Made by a program: the position numbers and the translations under genes. From JAAFIP01 sp043778205 (GTDB lineage Bacteria; Pseudomonadota; Gammaproteobacteria; Burkholderiales; Burkholderiaceae_C), in the NCBI GenBank assembly GCA_043778205.1, contig JAYWGO010000117.1:1-57363 (forward strand): a stretch of DNA of 57,363 bases. Direction: 5' to 3'. Numbering within the stretch: position 1 is the first letter of the stretch; each line of letters opens with the position of its first letter. Below are positions 25,924 to 36,000 of this stretch, one piece after another. The notes beneath the pieces were generated by a model. The model was not told the DNA's origin and did not search any database. It saw only the letters and a program-made list of their open reading frames with translations.

Positions 25924-27396
25924 GCTACTTGCGGGGGTGGCTTCTGGTAGAGGTGGCTGATCGAGTACCAATGGATTCGCAGGCGCTGGTAACACCATGG
26001 GTGTATGCCCTAACGCTAAATCAAGCTCCACCCACATACGGGTTCCCTTGCCCAGCCGCGAATTTAAATGCACTTGATGGCCCAAAACGCTAGACAAGCG
26101 CTCCACAATAGCCAGTCCCAAGCCAAATCCGTCCTCGGTACCTGCGTGCACAGGGGCTTTATAGAATTCAGTGAAAACTTGCGGCTGGTGCTCTAGCGCA
26201 ATGCCCACCCCTGTATCCCACACCTGTATGTGCATGCGTCCGCCTCGCAGGCGCGTGGCAATTAGCACGCCACCATGGTCGGTGTAGCGAACCGCATTGG
26301 CCACCAAATTTGAAATAATACGGCGTATTAAAACGGCATCCGTCCATACCAAAGCAGGCGTAATACGCTGGCGAAATTCAATTTTTTTACTGTCCGCTTC
26401 AGGGCTGAACTGAAGCACTAAATCGTTAACGATTTCGCAAACCGGTACCGCCGAAAATTGCGGCTGCACGCCGCCTGCTTCAATTTTGGCAAAATCAAAC
26501 AAACTATTGAACAAGGTATTTACTGAGTCGGTGGCCTGCAAAATTTTGGGCAACACTTCTGTAGCCATCTCAGGCTCATTGCGCAGCCAGTCGGCATAAA
26601 AAGCCAAGGCGTGTACAGGCTGGCGCAGATCGTGCGCGGCGTTGGCCAATAAACCATTTTTAACTTTTACCGCCTGCATGGCGGTTTCAGTTTGCTCACG
26701 CAGCGAGGCAATTAGCCCTTCATTGTCATACTGCAGCTCATAGCCTCGACGTTGCACAGCGTGAAACCGCTTACCTGTATTTGCCAGCAACCAACCAAAC
26801 GCGACGATTAAAATTGGCATGGCAATAAAGTCAGGTTGCCAGTGGCGCGTAGATGCAGTCACCATGCTGACTAACACAGCCAGAAAACAGGTTGCAGTCA
26901 TAGAAACAACATACTCTAAATAACAGCGCAACCTAGACGACATCAGGGCCACAGCAAACGAAGCCATGCCCACCAAAATGAGCATGCAGATAAACTGATT
27001 GACAACAGGCACTTTGTCAAAATACAAAAACATCAGCGCTGCCCACAGCAGCGCGCTGGCTGGCCAACACCAATGGTGTTTATCAAAAAACTTATTAATT
27101 GCAGCCGCAGACGCATTGCTCAAGTTGCGTGTGTAGGTTTGAACTATCCAGTACCGGTACCCGGCGAGCACTACCACGCCTGCGGCCCAGAGCAGCAGCC
27201 ATACAATGTTAACGTAATCCCAAAGTAAACTAACTGTCACTGGCAACGCCACGACAACAGCAGAAATAGATGTCCGTGAATTAGCAAAAAATACACGCGT
27301 CAATTGCACATCTGCCCACTCAATGCGCCCTTCATGCAAATGTGCTCTGCTGGCTGGAGTGGGATCGTCAACGGGAATGCTGGGGCTGGCTGGCAT
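25843..27396 (-). CDS. membrane sensor histidine kinase
   Basis: 517 residues. About six membrane segments lie between residues 40 and 205, followed by a HisKA domain with H255 in AAHDLRQP and a HATPase_c domain (ISNLVANAVRYTD, WDTGVGI, DGFGLGLAIVERL). The ATG at 27396 is favoured because upstream codons are in the purU divergent region. The 7-helix-like sensor type and ligand are not known. The 27-codon tail overlaps the regulator gene at 25336-25923 antisense. Confidence 0.85.
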   Translation of the reverse strand: MPASPSIPVDDPTPASRAHLHEGRIEWADVQLTRVFFANSRTSISAVVVALPVTVSLLWDYVNIVWLLLWAAGVVVLAGYRYWIVQTYTRNLSNASAAAINKFFDKHHWCWPASALLWAALMFLYFDKVPVVNQFICMLILVGMASFAVALMSSRLRCYLEYVVSMTATCFLAVLVSMVTASTRHWQPDFIAMPILIVAFGWLLANTGKRFHAVQRRGYELQYDNEGLIASLREQTETAMQAVKVKNGLLANAAHDLRQPVHALAFYADWLRNEPEMATEVLPKILQATDSVNTLFNSLFDFAKIEAGGVQPQFSAVPVCEIVNDLVLQFSPEADSKKIEFRQRITPALVWTDAVLIRRIISNLVANAVRYTDHGGVLIATRLRGGRMHIQVWDTGVGIALEHQPQVFTEFYKAPVHAGTEDGFGLGLAIVERLSSVLGHQVHLNSRLGKGTRMWVELDLALGHTPMVLPAPANPLVLDQPPLPEATPASSLNNTVGSSPVGGLGAAFHVEAAEQTP

Positions 27397-27472
27397 GGGG
27401 AGGTTAGTAATAAAATCATTGTAGCGGACTGGTAAAAAAATCAGGCTCACCGTACTACCCAAAGGAACACCC

Positions 27473-28321
27473 TTGTCTGAATCGTTTATTTTGAATCTCT
27501 CTTGCACTGACCGTGTGGGTATCGTGCACGCGGTCACGGGCCTGCTGGCCCAGCGCCAAGGTAACATCACTGATGCTGCTCAGTTCAACGACCAAAGTAC
27601 CGGTCAATTTTTTATGCGCGTGGCTTTCACCATGGCCCAAGCCAACCTGGCAGACTTCTCAGCACGCTTTGAAGACCTTGCCCAGTCCATGCAGCTGACT
27701 TGGACGCTGCACAGCGCTGAGAAAAAAATGCGCACGATTTTAATGGTCTCTAAACTGGGCCATTGCCTCAACGACCTGCTGTTTCGCTACCGCAGCGGCC
27801 TGATCCCTATCGACATTCGCGCCGTAGTCTCGAACCACCGGGACTACTACCAGCTGGCGGCCTCCTATGAGATTCCATTTTTTCACGTGCCCGTTACCGC
27901 TGAGACCAAACCGCAAGCTGAAGCGCAGCTGCTAGATTTAGTAGCTAAAGAACAGGTTGAACTGGTGGTGTTGGCGCGCTACATGCAGGTGCTGTCTAAC
28001 GGCCTGTGCCGTCAGCTGCAAGGCAAAGCTATTAACATTCACCATTCCTTTTTACCCAGCTTTAAAGGGGCTAAACCTTATTACCAAGCGCACGAACGTG
28101 GCGTAAAAATTATTGGCGCCACAGCCCACTACGTCACAGCGGATTTGGACGAGGGCCCAATTATTGAGCAAGACATCGCGCGCGTAGACCATTCCAACGA
28201 CCCGCAGTATTTAACCAATATTGGCCGCGATGTAGAAAGCGTTGTGCTCTCACGCGCAGTTACTTGGCATGCACAGCACCGGGTGCTGCTCAATGGCAAT
28301 AAAACCGTGGTCTTTCGTTGA
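27473..28321 (+). CDS. purU: formyltetrahydrofolate deformylase
   Basis: 282 residues. An N-terminal ACT domain (LNLSCTDRVGIVHAVTGLLA) is followed by a formyltransferase-fold hydrolase domain with NIHHSFLPSF and the ITADLDEGPI-like TADLDEGPIIEQD segment. It releases formate from 10-formyl-THF. The start is a TTG at 27473 preceded by AAAGGA (27461-27466), the only start that keeps the ACT domain whole. Confidence 0.93.
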   Translation: MSESFILNLSCTDRVGIVHAVTGLLAQRQGNITDAAQFNDQSTGQFFMRVAFTMAQANLADFSARFEDLAQSMQLTWTLHSAEKKMRTILMVSKLGHCLNDLLFRYRSGLIPIDIRAVVSNHRDYYQLAASYEIPFFHVPVTAETKPQAEAQLLDLVAKEQVELVVLARYMQVLSNGLCRQLQGKAINIHHSFLPSFKGAKPYYQAHERGVKIIGATAHYVTADLDEGPIIEQDIARVDHSNDPQYLTNIGRDVESVVLSRAVTWHAQHRVLLNGNKTVVFR

Positions 28322-28343
28322 TACCAAATAAGCTACGAGTTCA

Positions 28344-28388
28344 CTATTAATTTAATAGCAACTTATATAGCATTTGCTTGGGCGAGCG
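28344..28388 (-). repeat. interspersed palindromic repeat, copy E (diverged)
   Basis: Minus-strand copy: GCCCAAGCAAATGCTATATA followed by AGTTGCTATTAAATTAATAG. It lies between purU and the tRNA-Ser gene, at convergent 3' ends. Confidence 0.65.
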
Positions 28389-28395
28389 ACTCATA

Positions 28396-28485
28396 TGGTG
28401 GAGGAGGAGGGATTCGAACCCTCGCTAGGGTTGCCCCTAGGCCTGATTTCGAGTCAGGTACATTCAACCACTCTGCCACCCCTCC
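28396..28485 (-). tRNA. tRNA-Ser (anticodon CGA)
   Basis: Long-variable-arm tRNA. The acceptor stem GGAGGGG (5' end at 28485) pairs with CTCCTCC with one G-U, followed by A and an encoded CCA. The anticodon arm CCTGACTCGAAATCAGG has anticodon CGA, the T-arm is GAGGG-TTCGAAT-CCCTC, and the variable arm is serine-like. It sits 45 bp downstream of serS on the same strand. Confidence 0.95.
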
Positions 28486-28530
28486 GGATTTGCTTCAATT
28501 TGTTGAATTAACTATTTTAGCAGGACTGGT

Positions 28531-29826
28531 TTAGCCTATTTGGGCTAAACCGCCCATATAAGGTCGCAGAATCTCCGGGATTGTGATGCTGCCATCCTTG
28601 TTTTGGCAGTTTTCCAATACGGCCACCAACGTGCGGCCTACGGCCAAGCCAGAGCCATTGAGGGTGTGCACCAATTCATTTTTGCCCTGCGCGTTTTTAA
28701 AGCGGGCTTGCATGCGCCGGGCTTGAAAAGATTCGCAGTTGCTGACCGAGCTAATTTCACGGTAAGCGTTTTGTGCAGGCAGCCACACTTCTAAGTCGTA
28801 GGTTTTGGTAGCACAAAAACCCATGTCGCCAGTGCACAATGCCATCACGCGGTAAGGTAAGCCCAACTTTTGCAAAATAGCTTCAGCATGGCCCGTCATT
28901 TCTTCTAACGCTGCGTAGCTGGTGTCGGGGTGAACGATTTGCACCATTTCTACTTTGTCAAACTGGTGTTGGCGAATCATGCCACGCGTGTCACGTCCGT
29001 AAGTGCCCGCCTCAGACCTGAAACACGGGCTGTGGGCGGTGAGCTTGATGGGCAAATCGCTCTCTGCCAACAAGGTATCGCGCACGGTATTGGTCAATGT
29101 TACTTCGCTGGTGGGAATGAGGTAGAGCGACTCGCCCTCCCCGTCTTGGCCGCCTTTTTTAACACTGAAAAGATCGTCTTCAAACTTGGGCAACTGACCC
29201 GTACCGCGCAGGGTGTCGCCATTAACGATGTAGGGGGTGTAGCACTCGGTGTACCCGTGCTCTACGGTTTGCACATCCAGCATAAACTGCGCTAGGGCGC
29301 GGTGCAAGCGGGCTATCTGTCCGCGTAAGAGGGTAAAGCGGGCACCAGACAGTTTGGCACCAGTTTCAGCCTCCAAACCTATTGGCGTGCCTACGTCAAC
29401 GTGGTCTTTGACCTCAAAATCAAATTGGCGCACAGTACCCCATTTGCGCACCTCTACATTGCCCGACTCGTCACTGGCTACGGCTACACTGTCGTGCGGT
29501 AAGTTAGGCAGTTGCATCATCATGGCGTTAAGCTCAGCCACGATAGCGGTGGTGCGCTGCTCACCGGCTTCCAGTTCGACTTTGTAAGTGGCTACCTCGG
29601 CCATAACACTATCAGTACTTTCTCCCTTGGCTTTGAGCATGCCGATGGATTTGGACAGGCTGTTACGCTTGGCTTGCAGCTCTTCGGTGCGCACTTGGAT
29701 TGTCTTGCGTTCTGCTTCAAAGGCAGTAAATTTATTTGTGTCAAGGAATTGCTGCGGATTTTTGCGCTTTTGCAGTGCGGCGATAACGCCAGGAAGGTCT
29801 TTGCGAAGGAGTGTAGTGTCTAACAT
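28531..29826 (-). CDS. serS: serine--tRNA ligase
   Basis: 431 residues, the standard length. The N-terminal antiparallel coiled-coil arm spans about residues 30-105. The class II core follows, with motif 2 near SPCFRSEAGTYGRDTRG and motif 3 GSGLAVGRTLVAVLE. It charges tRNA-Ser; a tRNA-Ser(CGA) gene lies directly downstream on the same strand. Confidence 0.96.
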   Translation of the reverse strand: MLDTTLLRKDLPGVIAALQKRKNPQQFLDTNKFTAFEAERKTIQVRTEELQAKRNSLSKSIGMLKAKGESTDSVMAEVATYKVELEAGEQRTTAIVAELNAMMMQLPNLPHDSVAVASDESGNVEVRKWGTVRQFDFEVKDHVDVGTPIGLEAETGAKLSGARFTLLRGQIARLHRALAQFMLDVQTVEHGYTECYTPYIVNGDTLRGTGQLPKFEDDLFSVKKGGQDGEGESLYLIPTSEVTLTNTVRDTLLAESDLPIKLTAHSPCFRSEAGTYGRDTRGMIRQHQFDKVEMVQIVHPDTSYAALEEMTGHAEAILQKLGLPYRVMALCTGDMGFCATKTYDLEVWLPAQNAYREISSVSNCESFQARRMQARFKNAQGKNELVHTLNGSGLAVGRTLVAVLENCQNKDGSITIPEILRPYMGGLAQIG

Positions 29827-30044
29827 AAACAGATTGTAGTTTCTCTAACGCAGTTCTCAGTAGCTCTTTTGGCGCACTTTTTTGAGATTAAAGCTATTTT
29901 TGCGCGGTATATAGCAACTGCACAGGTAGCATTTATTCAGAAATTCAACGTTGCCTATTAGGGTGAACAATGAGACACAAATGCTCGCAGATAGGCTATG
30001 GTAATAGGTTAGGTAATTAATCGCCTTTTGGAGGACAACACACC

Positions 30045-31736
30045 ATGGCCCAACTCGACCCGTCACAACTGCCACTGCAACGCGCTTACCACTGGGAAAA
30101 AGCCCGCGCCAACGAGATTTACCTTACCCAGCCCATGGGCGGTGGCGTGGTCAAAGACTGGACATGGGCCCAAGCCATGGACGAATCACGCCGGGTAGCA
30201 GCTTATTTAAAAGCGCAAAACTACGGCGCCGGTGCCCGCATCGCCATCATGAGCAAAAACACTTCATGGTGGCTAATGGCCGACATGGCCGTGTGGATGG
30301 CAGGCTATGTGAGCGTGCCCATTTATCCCAACTTAGTGGCCGAGACAGTGCGCCAGATCATGGCGCATTCTGATGCGAAACTGTGCTTTGTAGGCAAACT
30401 AGACGACTGGAAGTCAATGCAGCCTGGTATTCCCGAAGGCATGCCTTGTATCACCACACCACTGTGCGACGCGAAACCTGGTCTTAAAGGCTACACCGCC
30501 TGGGATGAAATTATCAAAACCACCCAGCCCATGAAAGAAAGCCCCACCTTCCCAGGCAATGCGATGGCTACCATCATCTACACTTCAGGCACCACAGGCA
30601 TGCCCAAAGGTGCGGTACACGGTTTTGAATCTTTTTCACACACTGCAATTGCCTTGGTAGACAACATTCAAACCAATACCAACGACCGCATGCTGTCTTA
30701 TTTGCCGCTGGCCCACGTAGCTGAGCGCTGCTTGGTTGAAGGCCAGGCGCTCTACCACGGTATGCACATCTTTTTTGCTGAAAGCTTAGACAGCTTTTTG
30801 GCAGATCTGCAACGCGCGCGCCCTACTATCTTTTTCTCTGTACCGCGCCTGTGGGTGAAGTTTCAGCAAGGCATATTTAAGAAAATGCCGCCTAAAAAGC
30901 TTGACCGCTTAATGTCAATTCCTATTTTGGGCGGTATCGTGCGCAAAAAGATTTTGAAACAGCTAGGCATGGACTCGATGCGGGTGGCGGGCACTGGCGC
31001 AGCACCGCTTCCACCTGAAGTGATGGTGTGGTACCGCAAGCTGGGCCTGGAGCTTTTAGAAGGCTATGGCATGACTGAGCAGTTTGCCTTTGCTACCGCG
31101 TCTGCTCCCGGTGAGTCGCGTATTGGTTACGTAGGCAGTGCCACCAGATGTTGCGAAGTTAAATTGTCTGATGCCGGCGAGGTTCTCACACGGGGTCCAG
31201 CCCACATGCAGTGCTATTTTAAAGAACCCGAAAAAACAGCGGAGACCATGACCGAGGACGGTTGGCTCAAAACAGGCGACTTAGGTGCGTTTGACGAGCA
31301 AGGCCGCCTCAAAATTGTAGGCCGCGCCAAAGAGCAGTTTAAAACCAGCAAAGGTAAATACGTATCGCCTGCGCCAATTGAAACCAAACTCTCGGCGTTT
31401 ACCAAAATCGAGGCCTGTTTGGTTTCTGGCGTAGCATTTCCGCAACCCTTTGCTCTGGCCATGTTACCAGCTGGCCAGTGGGATACATTTAAAGAAGCGC
31501 AAGCCCGCAAAGAGTTTAGCAACGAGCTAGAAGACCACCTCAAAACTGTTAACGAAACCCTAGATCCGCACGAGCGGTTGGACTTTGTGGTGGTTGTGCC
31601 TGAGCAGTGGACAGTAGAGTCTGGCTTTATCACGCCAACCCTCAAAATTAAACGCAATGTTGTTGAGAAACACTACGGTGACTATTTTGACAAATGGGCT
31701 AAGGCACGCAGCAAAGTGGTGTGGCACAGCGCTTAA
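30045..31736 (+). CDS. AMP-dependent acyl-CoA synthetase
   Basis: 563 residues of the ANL superfamily. The P-loop is IYTSGTTGMPKGA, A5 is GYGMTE, and A7/A8 are TGDLGAFDEQGRLKIVGRAKEQ. It matches long-chain acyl-CoA ligases in length and N-terminus, but the acyl substrate cannot be read from sequence. GGAGG (30031-30035) gives a strong ribosome site. It ends 25 bp from the convergent livK-like gene, at the edge of the catabolic island. Confidence 0.85.
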   Translation: MAQLDPSQLPLQRAYHWEKARANEIYLTQPMGGGVVKDWTWAQAMDESRRVAAYLKAQNYGAGARIAIMSKNTSWWLMADMAVWMAGYVSVPIYPNLVAETVRQIMAHSDAKLCFVGKLDDWKSMQPGIPEGMPCITTPLCDAKPGLKGYTAWDEIIKTTQPMKESPTFPGNAMATIIYTSGTTGMPKGAVHGFESFSHTAIALVDNIQTNTNDRMLSYLPLAHVAERCLVEGQALYHGMHIFFAESLDSFLADLQRARPTIFFSVPRLWVKFQQGIFKKMPPKKLDRLMSIPILGGIVRKKILKQLGMDSMRVAGTGAAPLPPEVMVWYRKLGLELLEGYGMTEQFAFATASAPGESRIGYVGSATRCCEVKLSDAGEVLTRGPAHMQCYFKEPEKTAETMTEDGWLKTGDLGAFDEQGRLKIVGRAKEQFKTSKGKYVSPAPIETKLSAFTKIEACLVSGVAFPQPFALAMLPAGQWDTFKEAQARKEFSNELEDHLKTVNETLDPHERLDFVVVVPEQWTVESGFITPTLKIKRNVVEKHYGDYFDKWAKARSKVVWHSA

Positions 31737-31761
31737 TCTGCAACCACCTGCTAGACCCAAG

Positions 31762-32874
31762 TTAGCGCATGACTGCGCCTAGAGAATTAATTACGCCCAC
31801 TTCTACGAACAAGCTTCCGGTATGCAAATCGGGCTTGTAAGTGACAAAAAAGCCACCCAGATCAACATCGTTGAAAGTTTCCAAACTTTTAACCAACGAT
31901 GCTGGACTGGGGTTAGCTCCCGCGCGTCTGAGTCCCTCAACCAAGACTTTAGCCTCGATAAAAGCCTCTATGCCATAAAAGCTAGGACTGCCGCGGCCTA
32001 GTTCTTTCATTGCATCAAGGTATTCAGCCACTACTTTAATCCGAACACCGCTGGGAATTGGAACTACTTGTGAAATGGCCAGACCGTTGGCCTTGGCACC
32101 CAACATCTTAGTCACAGTGGATGTATCAACTGGAGAAAATGTGTACAACGAACCATAAAAGTTAGCGTTTTTGACCTCGGTCAGTGTCGGTATAGCAGCC
32201 TGGGCTAGCATCGTTAAGAAGATTGCCTGTGGCGCAGTGCTAACGGCTTGCTTTGCTGCAGCAGCAGCCTCCTTGCCAGCAGGGTCAACTTTCACCACTG
32301 TAGCGGCCAGGCCAGCATCTTTTAATGCAGCTAGTAAAGTGTTTTTTACGCTCTCGCCAAATGGATTGTCGGTGTATATCACGCTAACTTTGGTAATATT
32401 AATGACCTTGACATGGTTTACCAATTTGCGCGCCTCTGCAGCGTAGCTTGCGCGAACTGGAAATGCATAGCGATTGACAGGCGTACGTACTGCGTCTGCG
32501 CCCGAAGTTAAACCAACGGCGGGTATTTTCAACTCTAGCAAAACTGGTAAAGCTGCAGCTACCGTAGGCACGCCCAGCAGGCCTAGAAATGCAGTAGGTT
32601 TGTGCTCAGCAGCTAATTTTTTTAAATTTTCTACCGTGGTTGCAGGGGTGTAAACATCATCCAGTGTCTTGATCTCAATAGATCTGCCACTTACACCTCC
32701 AGCAGCGTTAACTTTGGCGATATAAGCATCTGCTCCATCGCGCTTAGCCTCACCAATAGTTTTAAGCGGGCCACTCAATGGCAATGACCTGCCGACAATG
32801 ATGGGTTCTGCTGCATAGGCACAGGCGCTGAGGCCAGCTAAGATAGCAATTGTGCCTAAATAATATTTATTCAT
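31762..32874 (-). CDS. branched-chain-amino-acid-type ABC substrate-binding protein
   Basis: 370-residue LivK-type periplasmic protein with signal peptide (about residues 1-22; LSAC could be a lipobox, or AYA-A a signal peptidase I site). The mature fold begins EPIIVGRSLPLSGPLKTIG. It has no permease of its own, so it probably feeds LivHMGF at 41489-44816. It follows the molybdenum hydroxylase large subunit by 123 bp on the same strand. Confidence 0.83.
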   Translation of the reverse strand: MNKYYLGTIAILAGLSACAYAAEPIIVGRSLPLSGPLKTIGEAKRDGADAYIAKVNAAGGVSGRSIEIKTLDDVYTPATTVENLKKLAAEHKPTAFLGLLGVPTVAAALPVLLELKIPAVGLTSGADAVRTPVNRYAFPVRASYAAEARKLVNHVKVINITKVSVIYTDNPFGESVKNTLLAALKDAGLAATVVKVDPAGKEAAAAAKQAVSTAPQAIFLTMLAQAAIPTLTEVKNANFYGSLYTFSPVDTSTVTKMLGAKANGLAISQVVPIPSGVRIKVVAEYLDAMKELGRGSPSFYGIEAFIEAKVLVEGLRRAGANPSPASLVKSLETFNDVDLGGFFVTYKPDLHTGSLFVEVGVINSLGAVMR

Positions 32875-32997
32875 ACCAATATAAAAGTTAAATTGAAAAT
32901 TGACTGTGCAAACTTAAGTAACATTACTTTAATCCACCAAAACAGCGATTAGAGCCATTGTGTAGGCTTGCGACTGGCATATTTTTGTAACCGAAAG

Positions 32998-35448
32998 CTA
33001 CACGACCCCCAATGCACGCAGTATTTTTTCGGGTGTGATGGGCTGCGACCACACTTGGGCGTTACACGGCCGCAGTGCATTGTTGATCGCATTGGCAACT
33101 GCAGCAGGTGCGCCTGCAGTACCTGCTTCGCCAGCGCCTTTGGCTCCTAATAGCGAGCTACGGGTTGGGGTTTCTATGTGCGCCACAACTATATCTGGCA
33201 TCTCACCTGCCATCGGGACTAAGTAGTCAGCCATGCTGCCGTTTTGCAGTAGCCCTGCGCTGTCGTATAAACATTCTTCAAATAATGCACCACCAATGCC
33301 TTGCACAATAGCACCGCGCATTTGCTCGTCGACTAGCATTGGGTTGATCACGCGGCCACAGTCTTCTACAGCCCAGTGTTTTAGCAGTTTGACAAAGCCG
33401 GTCTCAATATCTACCTCTACATACGAAGCTTGTACGCCATTGGTAAAAATAAACGGGTAGTCGCGCTGGGCATAATGGCGCGTCACCATCAGCTCGGGGG
33501 TAAATCCGGCAGGTAATGTGTCAGGGCGAAAATAGGCCACGCGGCCTAGCTCGGCAAAAGACAGCAGCACTTGGCCTGTAGTTGCATCAGTCACTTTGCC
33601 ATGGTTTAGGGCCAGAGTATGGATGTCGACCTGCAAAATTGCCTGCGCAACTTTCAATATATTGGTTCTCAGTGCCAAGCCTGCTTGCAACACAGCCTCG
33701 CCGCCAATGCCTGCACCGCGTGATGCCCAGGTGCCGCCGCCGTAAGGTGTGGTTTGCGTGTCGCCAGTCACAATGCGCACCTGCCCCATGCTCACGCCTA
33801 CTGCATCGGCCGTGATCTGCGCAAAGATAGCCTCGGCGCCTTGGCCTTGCTCGCCCACACTGACTGACACTGTCACAGCGCCGCTAGGCTCTAGCCGCGC
33901 AGTAGCACCGTCCTGCGCCGATATGCGTGCGCCGCCCACTCCGTAGAACGCAGCGCCAGGGTTGGTCAGCTCAATCAACGTGGCAAATCCAATACCTCGG
34001 TAAATGCCCTTCTCACGTAACAACGCCTGCTCGGCCAGCAACGCGGGGTAGTCCATTAAGGTTTCCATTTTGCGCAAGCACGCCTCGTGGGACAGCACTT
34101 CTAGCTTGATGCCAGATGCCCCTGTAGCCGGGTAACTATCGTCGGGCATCACATTGAGTTTGCGCATCTCTAGTGGATCCATACCCAGCTTGGCCGCAGC
34201 CAAATCCACCAGCCCTTCCGTGACAGCGCAGGCTATCGGGTGCCCCACACCACGGTATTGGCAGGTGGGTGTTTTGTTCAAAAAAACTACGTCAAGTTTG
34301 GCGCGATAAGCCTTGTGCTTATAGGGCCCACCAGTCAGGTTAACCACTTGATTGCCTTCAATGCCGCTGGTGCGCGGAAACATAGAATACGGGCCAATAC
34401 CGGTCAAGTCATCAATCTCAAACGCCAGAATTTCACCCTGCTTGGTGGCCGCAATACGGCCTTTGATGTGGTGTTCACGCGCATGAATGTCGCTGACAAA
34501 AGACTCAAGCCGATCGGCTACAAACTTGACAGGGCGTTGCAATAGTACTGCCACCGCAACGGTGGCAAAGTCGTCTGGGTAGGCGTGTACCTTAATGCCA
34601 AACGAACCGCCCACGTCTTTACAGATCACCCGTACCGAGGCTTCTGGCAAGTCAAACTGGCGCGCATACAGGTCTTGCATCATGTGCGGCGCCTGTTGTG
34701 AGTGGTACACGGTAAGCTGGCCACTGGCGGGGTTGTAGTCGGCTATTTGGCAGCGAGGCTCCAACGTAACGCCGGTGTGACGGCCAAAATCAAAAACGGC
34801 ATCGGCCACCACATCAGCACGCGCAAACGCTTCGTCTACACCGCCTGTGTCTAGGCTGCGGGTAAAGCACAGGTTGTCGCCTAGCTCGGGGTGAATCACC
34901 GGTGTGCTGGGGTGCAATGCGGTTTTCATCTCTACGGCTGCGGGGAGGTCTTCCCAAGTGACTTGCACATACTGCAAAGCGTCTTCAGCTTCGGCGCGCG
35001 TTTGCGCCACTATGGCCAAAACAGGTTCGCCTTGCCAGCAAGCACGGTCAAGGGCCATGGCGTTTTGTGGGGCAGATTTAATGCCTGCTAAGTGGGTCAG
35101 CGTGGCCACCCAGGATTTACACACTTTGGCTAGGTCATGGCCGTCTAATACGGCCAGCACTCCAGGCATCAGGCGTGCAAAGTCGCGCTCAATATGCGTG
35201 ATGCGGCAGTGCGCCACGGGCGAACGCCAAAACACCACATGCGCCATGCGCGGGAGCTCTAGGTCGTCGACATATTGGCCACGGCCTTCGGCCAAACGCG
35301 CGATGTTAGGGCGTGGGATAGATTGACCGATATGACTGGCGTTTTGAAGTGGTGCAGCCAAAGGCGCAGCCGGTGAATGCGGCTTCTCGGCCCGCATACT
35401 GGCTTGCGTTAGCACTTGCTGTGCAGTGCGATTTTCAGGGGCATTCAT
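32998..35448 (-). CDS. xanthine dehydrogenase-family molybdopterin-binding large subunit
   Basis: 816 residues of the CoxL/XdhB superfamily. It has the N-terminal a/b-hammerhead (GRGQYVDDLELPRMAHVVFW), molybdopterin-binding segments (GGSFGIKVHAYPDD, GQGAEAIFAQI) and the catalytic Glu in GAKGAGEAGT. The CO dehydrogenase form I motif AYxCSFR is absent (the equivalent is QYRGVGHPIA), so this is a hydroxylase of an organic substrate, perhaps an N-heterocycle. The ATG at 35448 overlaps the coxS-like stop by 4 bp. Confidence 0.87.
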   Translation of the reverse strand: MNAPENRTAQQVLTQASMRAEKPHSPAAPLAAPLQNASHIGQSIPRPNIARLAEGRGQYVDDLELPRMAHVVFWRSPVAHCRITHIERDFARLMPGVLAVLDGHDLAKVCKSWVATLTHLAGIKSAPQNAMALDRACWQGEPVLAIVAQTRAEAEDALQYVQVTWEDLPAAVEMKTALHPSTPVIHPELGDNLCFTRSLDTGGVDEAFARADVVADAVFDFGRHTGVTLEPRCQIADYNPASGQLTVYHSQQAPHMMQDLYARQFDLPEASVRVICKDVGGSFGIKVHAYPDDFATVAVAVLLQRPVKFVADRLESFVSDIHAREHHIKGRIAATKQGEILAFEIDDLTGIGPYSMFPRTSGIEGNQVVNLTGGPYKHKAYRAKLDVVFLNKTPTCQYRGVGHPIACAVTEGLVDLAAAKLGMDPLEMRKLNVMPDDSYPATGASGIKLEVLSHEACLRKMETLMDYPALLAEQALLREKGIYRGIGFATLIELTNPGAAFYGVGGARISAQDGATARLEPSGAVTVSVSVGEQGQGAEAIFAQITADAVGVSMGQVRIVTGDTQTTPYGGGTWASRGAGIGGEAVLQAGLALRTNILKVAQAILQVDIHTLALNHGKVTDATTGQVLLSFAELGRVAYFRPDTLPAGFTPELMVTRHYAQRDYPFIFTNGVQASYVEVDIETGFVKLLKHWAVEDCGRVINPMLVDEQMRGAIVQGIGGALFEECLYDSAGLLQNGSMADYLVPMAGEMPDIVVAHIETPTRSSLLGAKGAGEAGTAGAPAAVANAINNALRPCNAQVWSQPITPEKILRALGVV

Positions 35449-35954
35449 GCGCAAACTCCTTTTTGGCGCTGGGCTAGCACTTCGCAGATCGCATCCACAA
35501 TCGCTTGGTACCCTGTGCAGCGGCAGTAGTTGCCCGATATCCATTGGCGCACTTGCTCGCGGTTGGCTTGCGGTTGGTGCGTTAGCAGCTCATGCGCTGC
35601 CAGCAACATGCTAGAGGTGCAAAACCCACATTGCAACGCGTTGTGCCGAATAAAAGCTTCTTGCAAATCGCGCAGCGCCCCACTCTGACTTAAGCCTTCA
35701 ATAGTGTTGACACTGCGGCCATCCGCTTGAACAGCCAGGACCAAGCAGCCACGCACAATCTGCCCATCTACTTGTACCGTGCAGGCACCGCATACGCCAT
35801 GTTCACAACCTAGGTGTGAGCCCTTCAGCCCTACATCTTCGCGCAAAAAATCAACTAAATGCGTGCGCGGCAATACGTCGTGCTGCACTTGTTTGCCATT
35901 AAGTTGAAAGTAAATAGTATGGACTTGTGTTGCGTCAAGTTCAGGGGAATTCAT
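35445..35954 (-). CDS. (2Fe-2S)-binding small subunit of molybdenum hydroxylase
   Basis: 169 residues. It contains the plant-type [2Fe-2S] motif CEHGVCGACTV with a later C, and the C-terminal cluster motif CGFCTSSM ... CRCTGY. It passes electrons from the molybdenum centre to FAD. The stop overlaps the large-subunit start, and the FAD subunit lies 46 bp upstream, so the three subunits are cotranscribed. Confidence 0.92.
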   Translation of the reverse strand: MNSPELDATQVHTIYFQLNGKQVQHDVLPRTHLVDFLREDVGLKGSHLGCEHGVCGACTVQVDGQIVRGCLVLAVQADGRSVNTIEGLSQSGALRDLQEAFIRHNALQCGFCTSSMLLAAHELLTHQPQANREQVRQWISGNYCRCTGYQAIVDAICEVLAQRQKGVCA

Positions 35955-36000
35955 AAATATCCTTGGTCGGGCTGGTGCAGCTAAAAATTGGTGATCAAGT

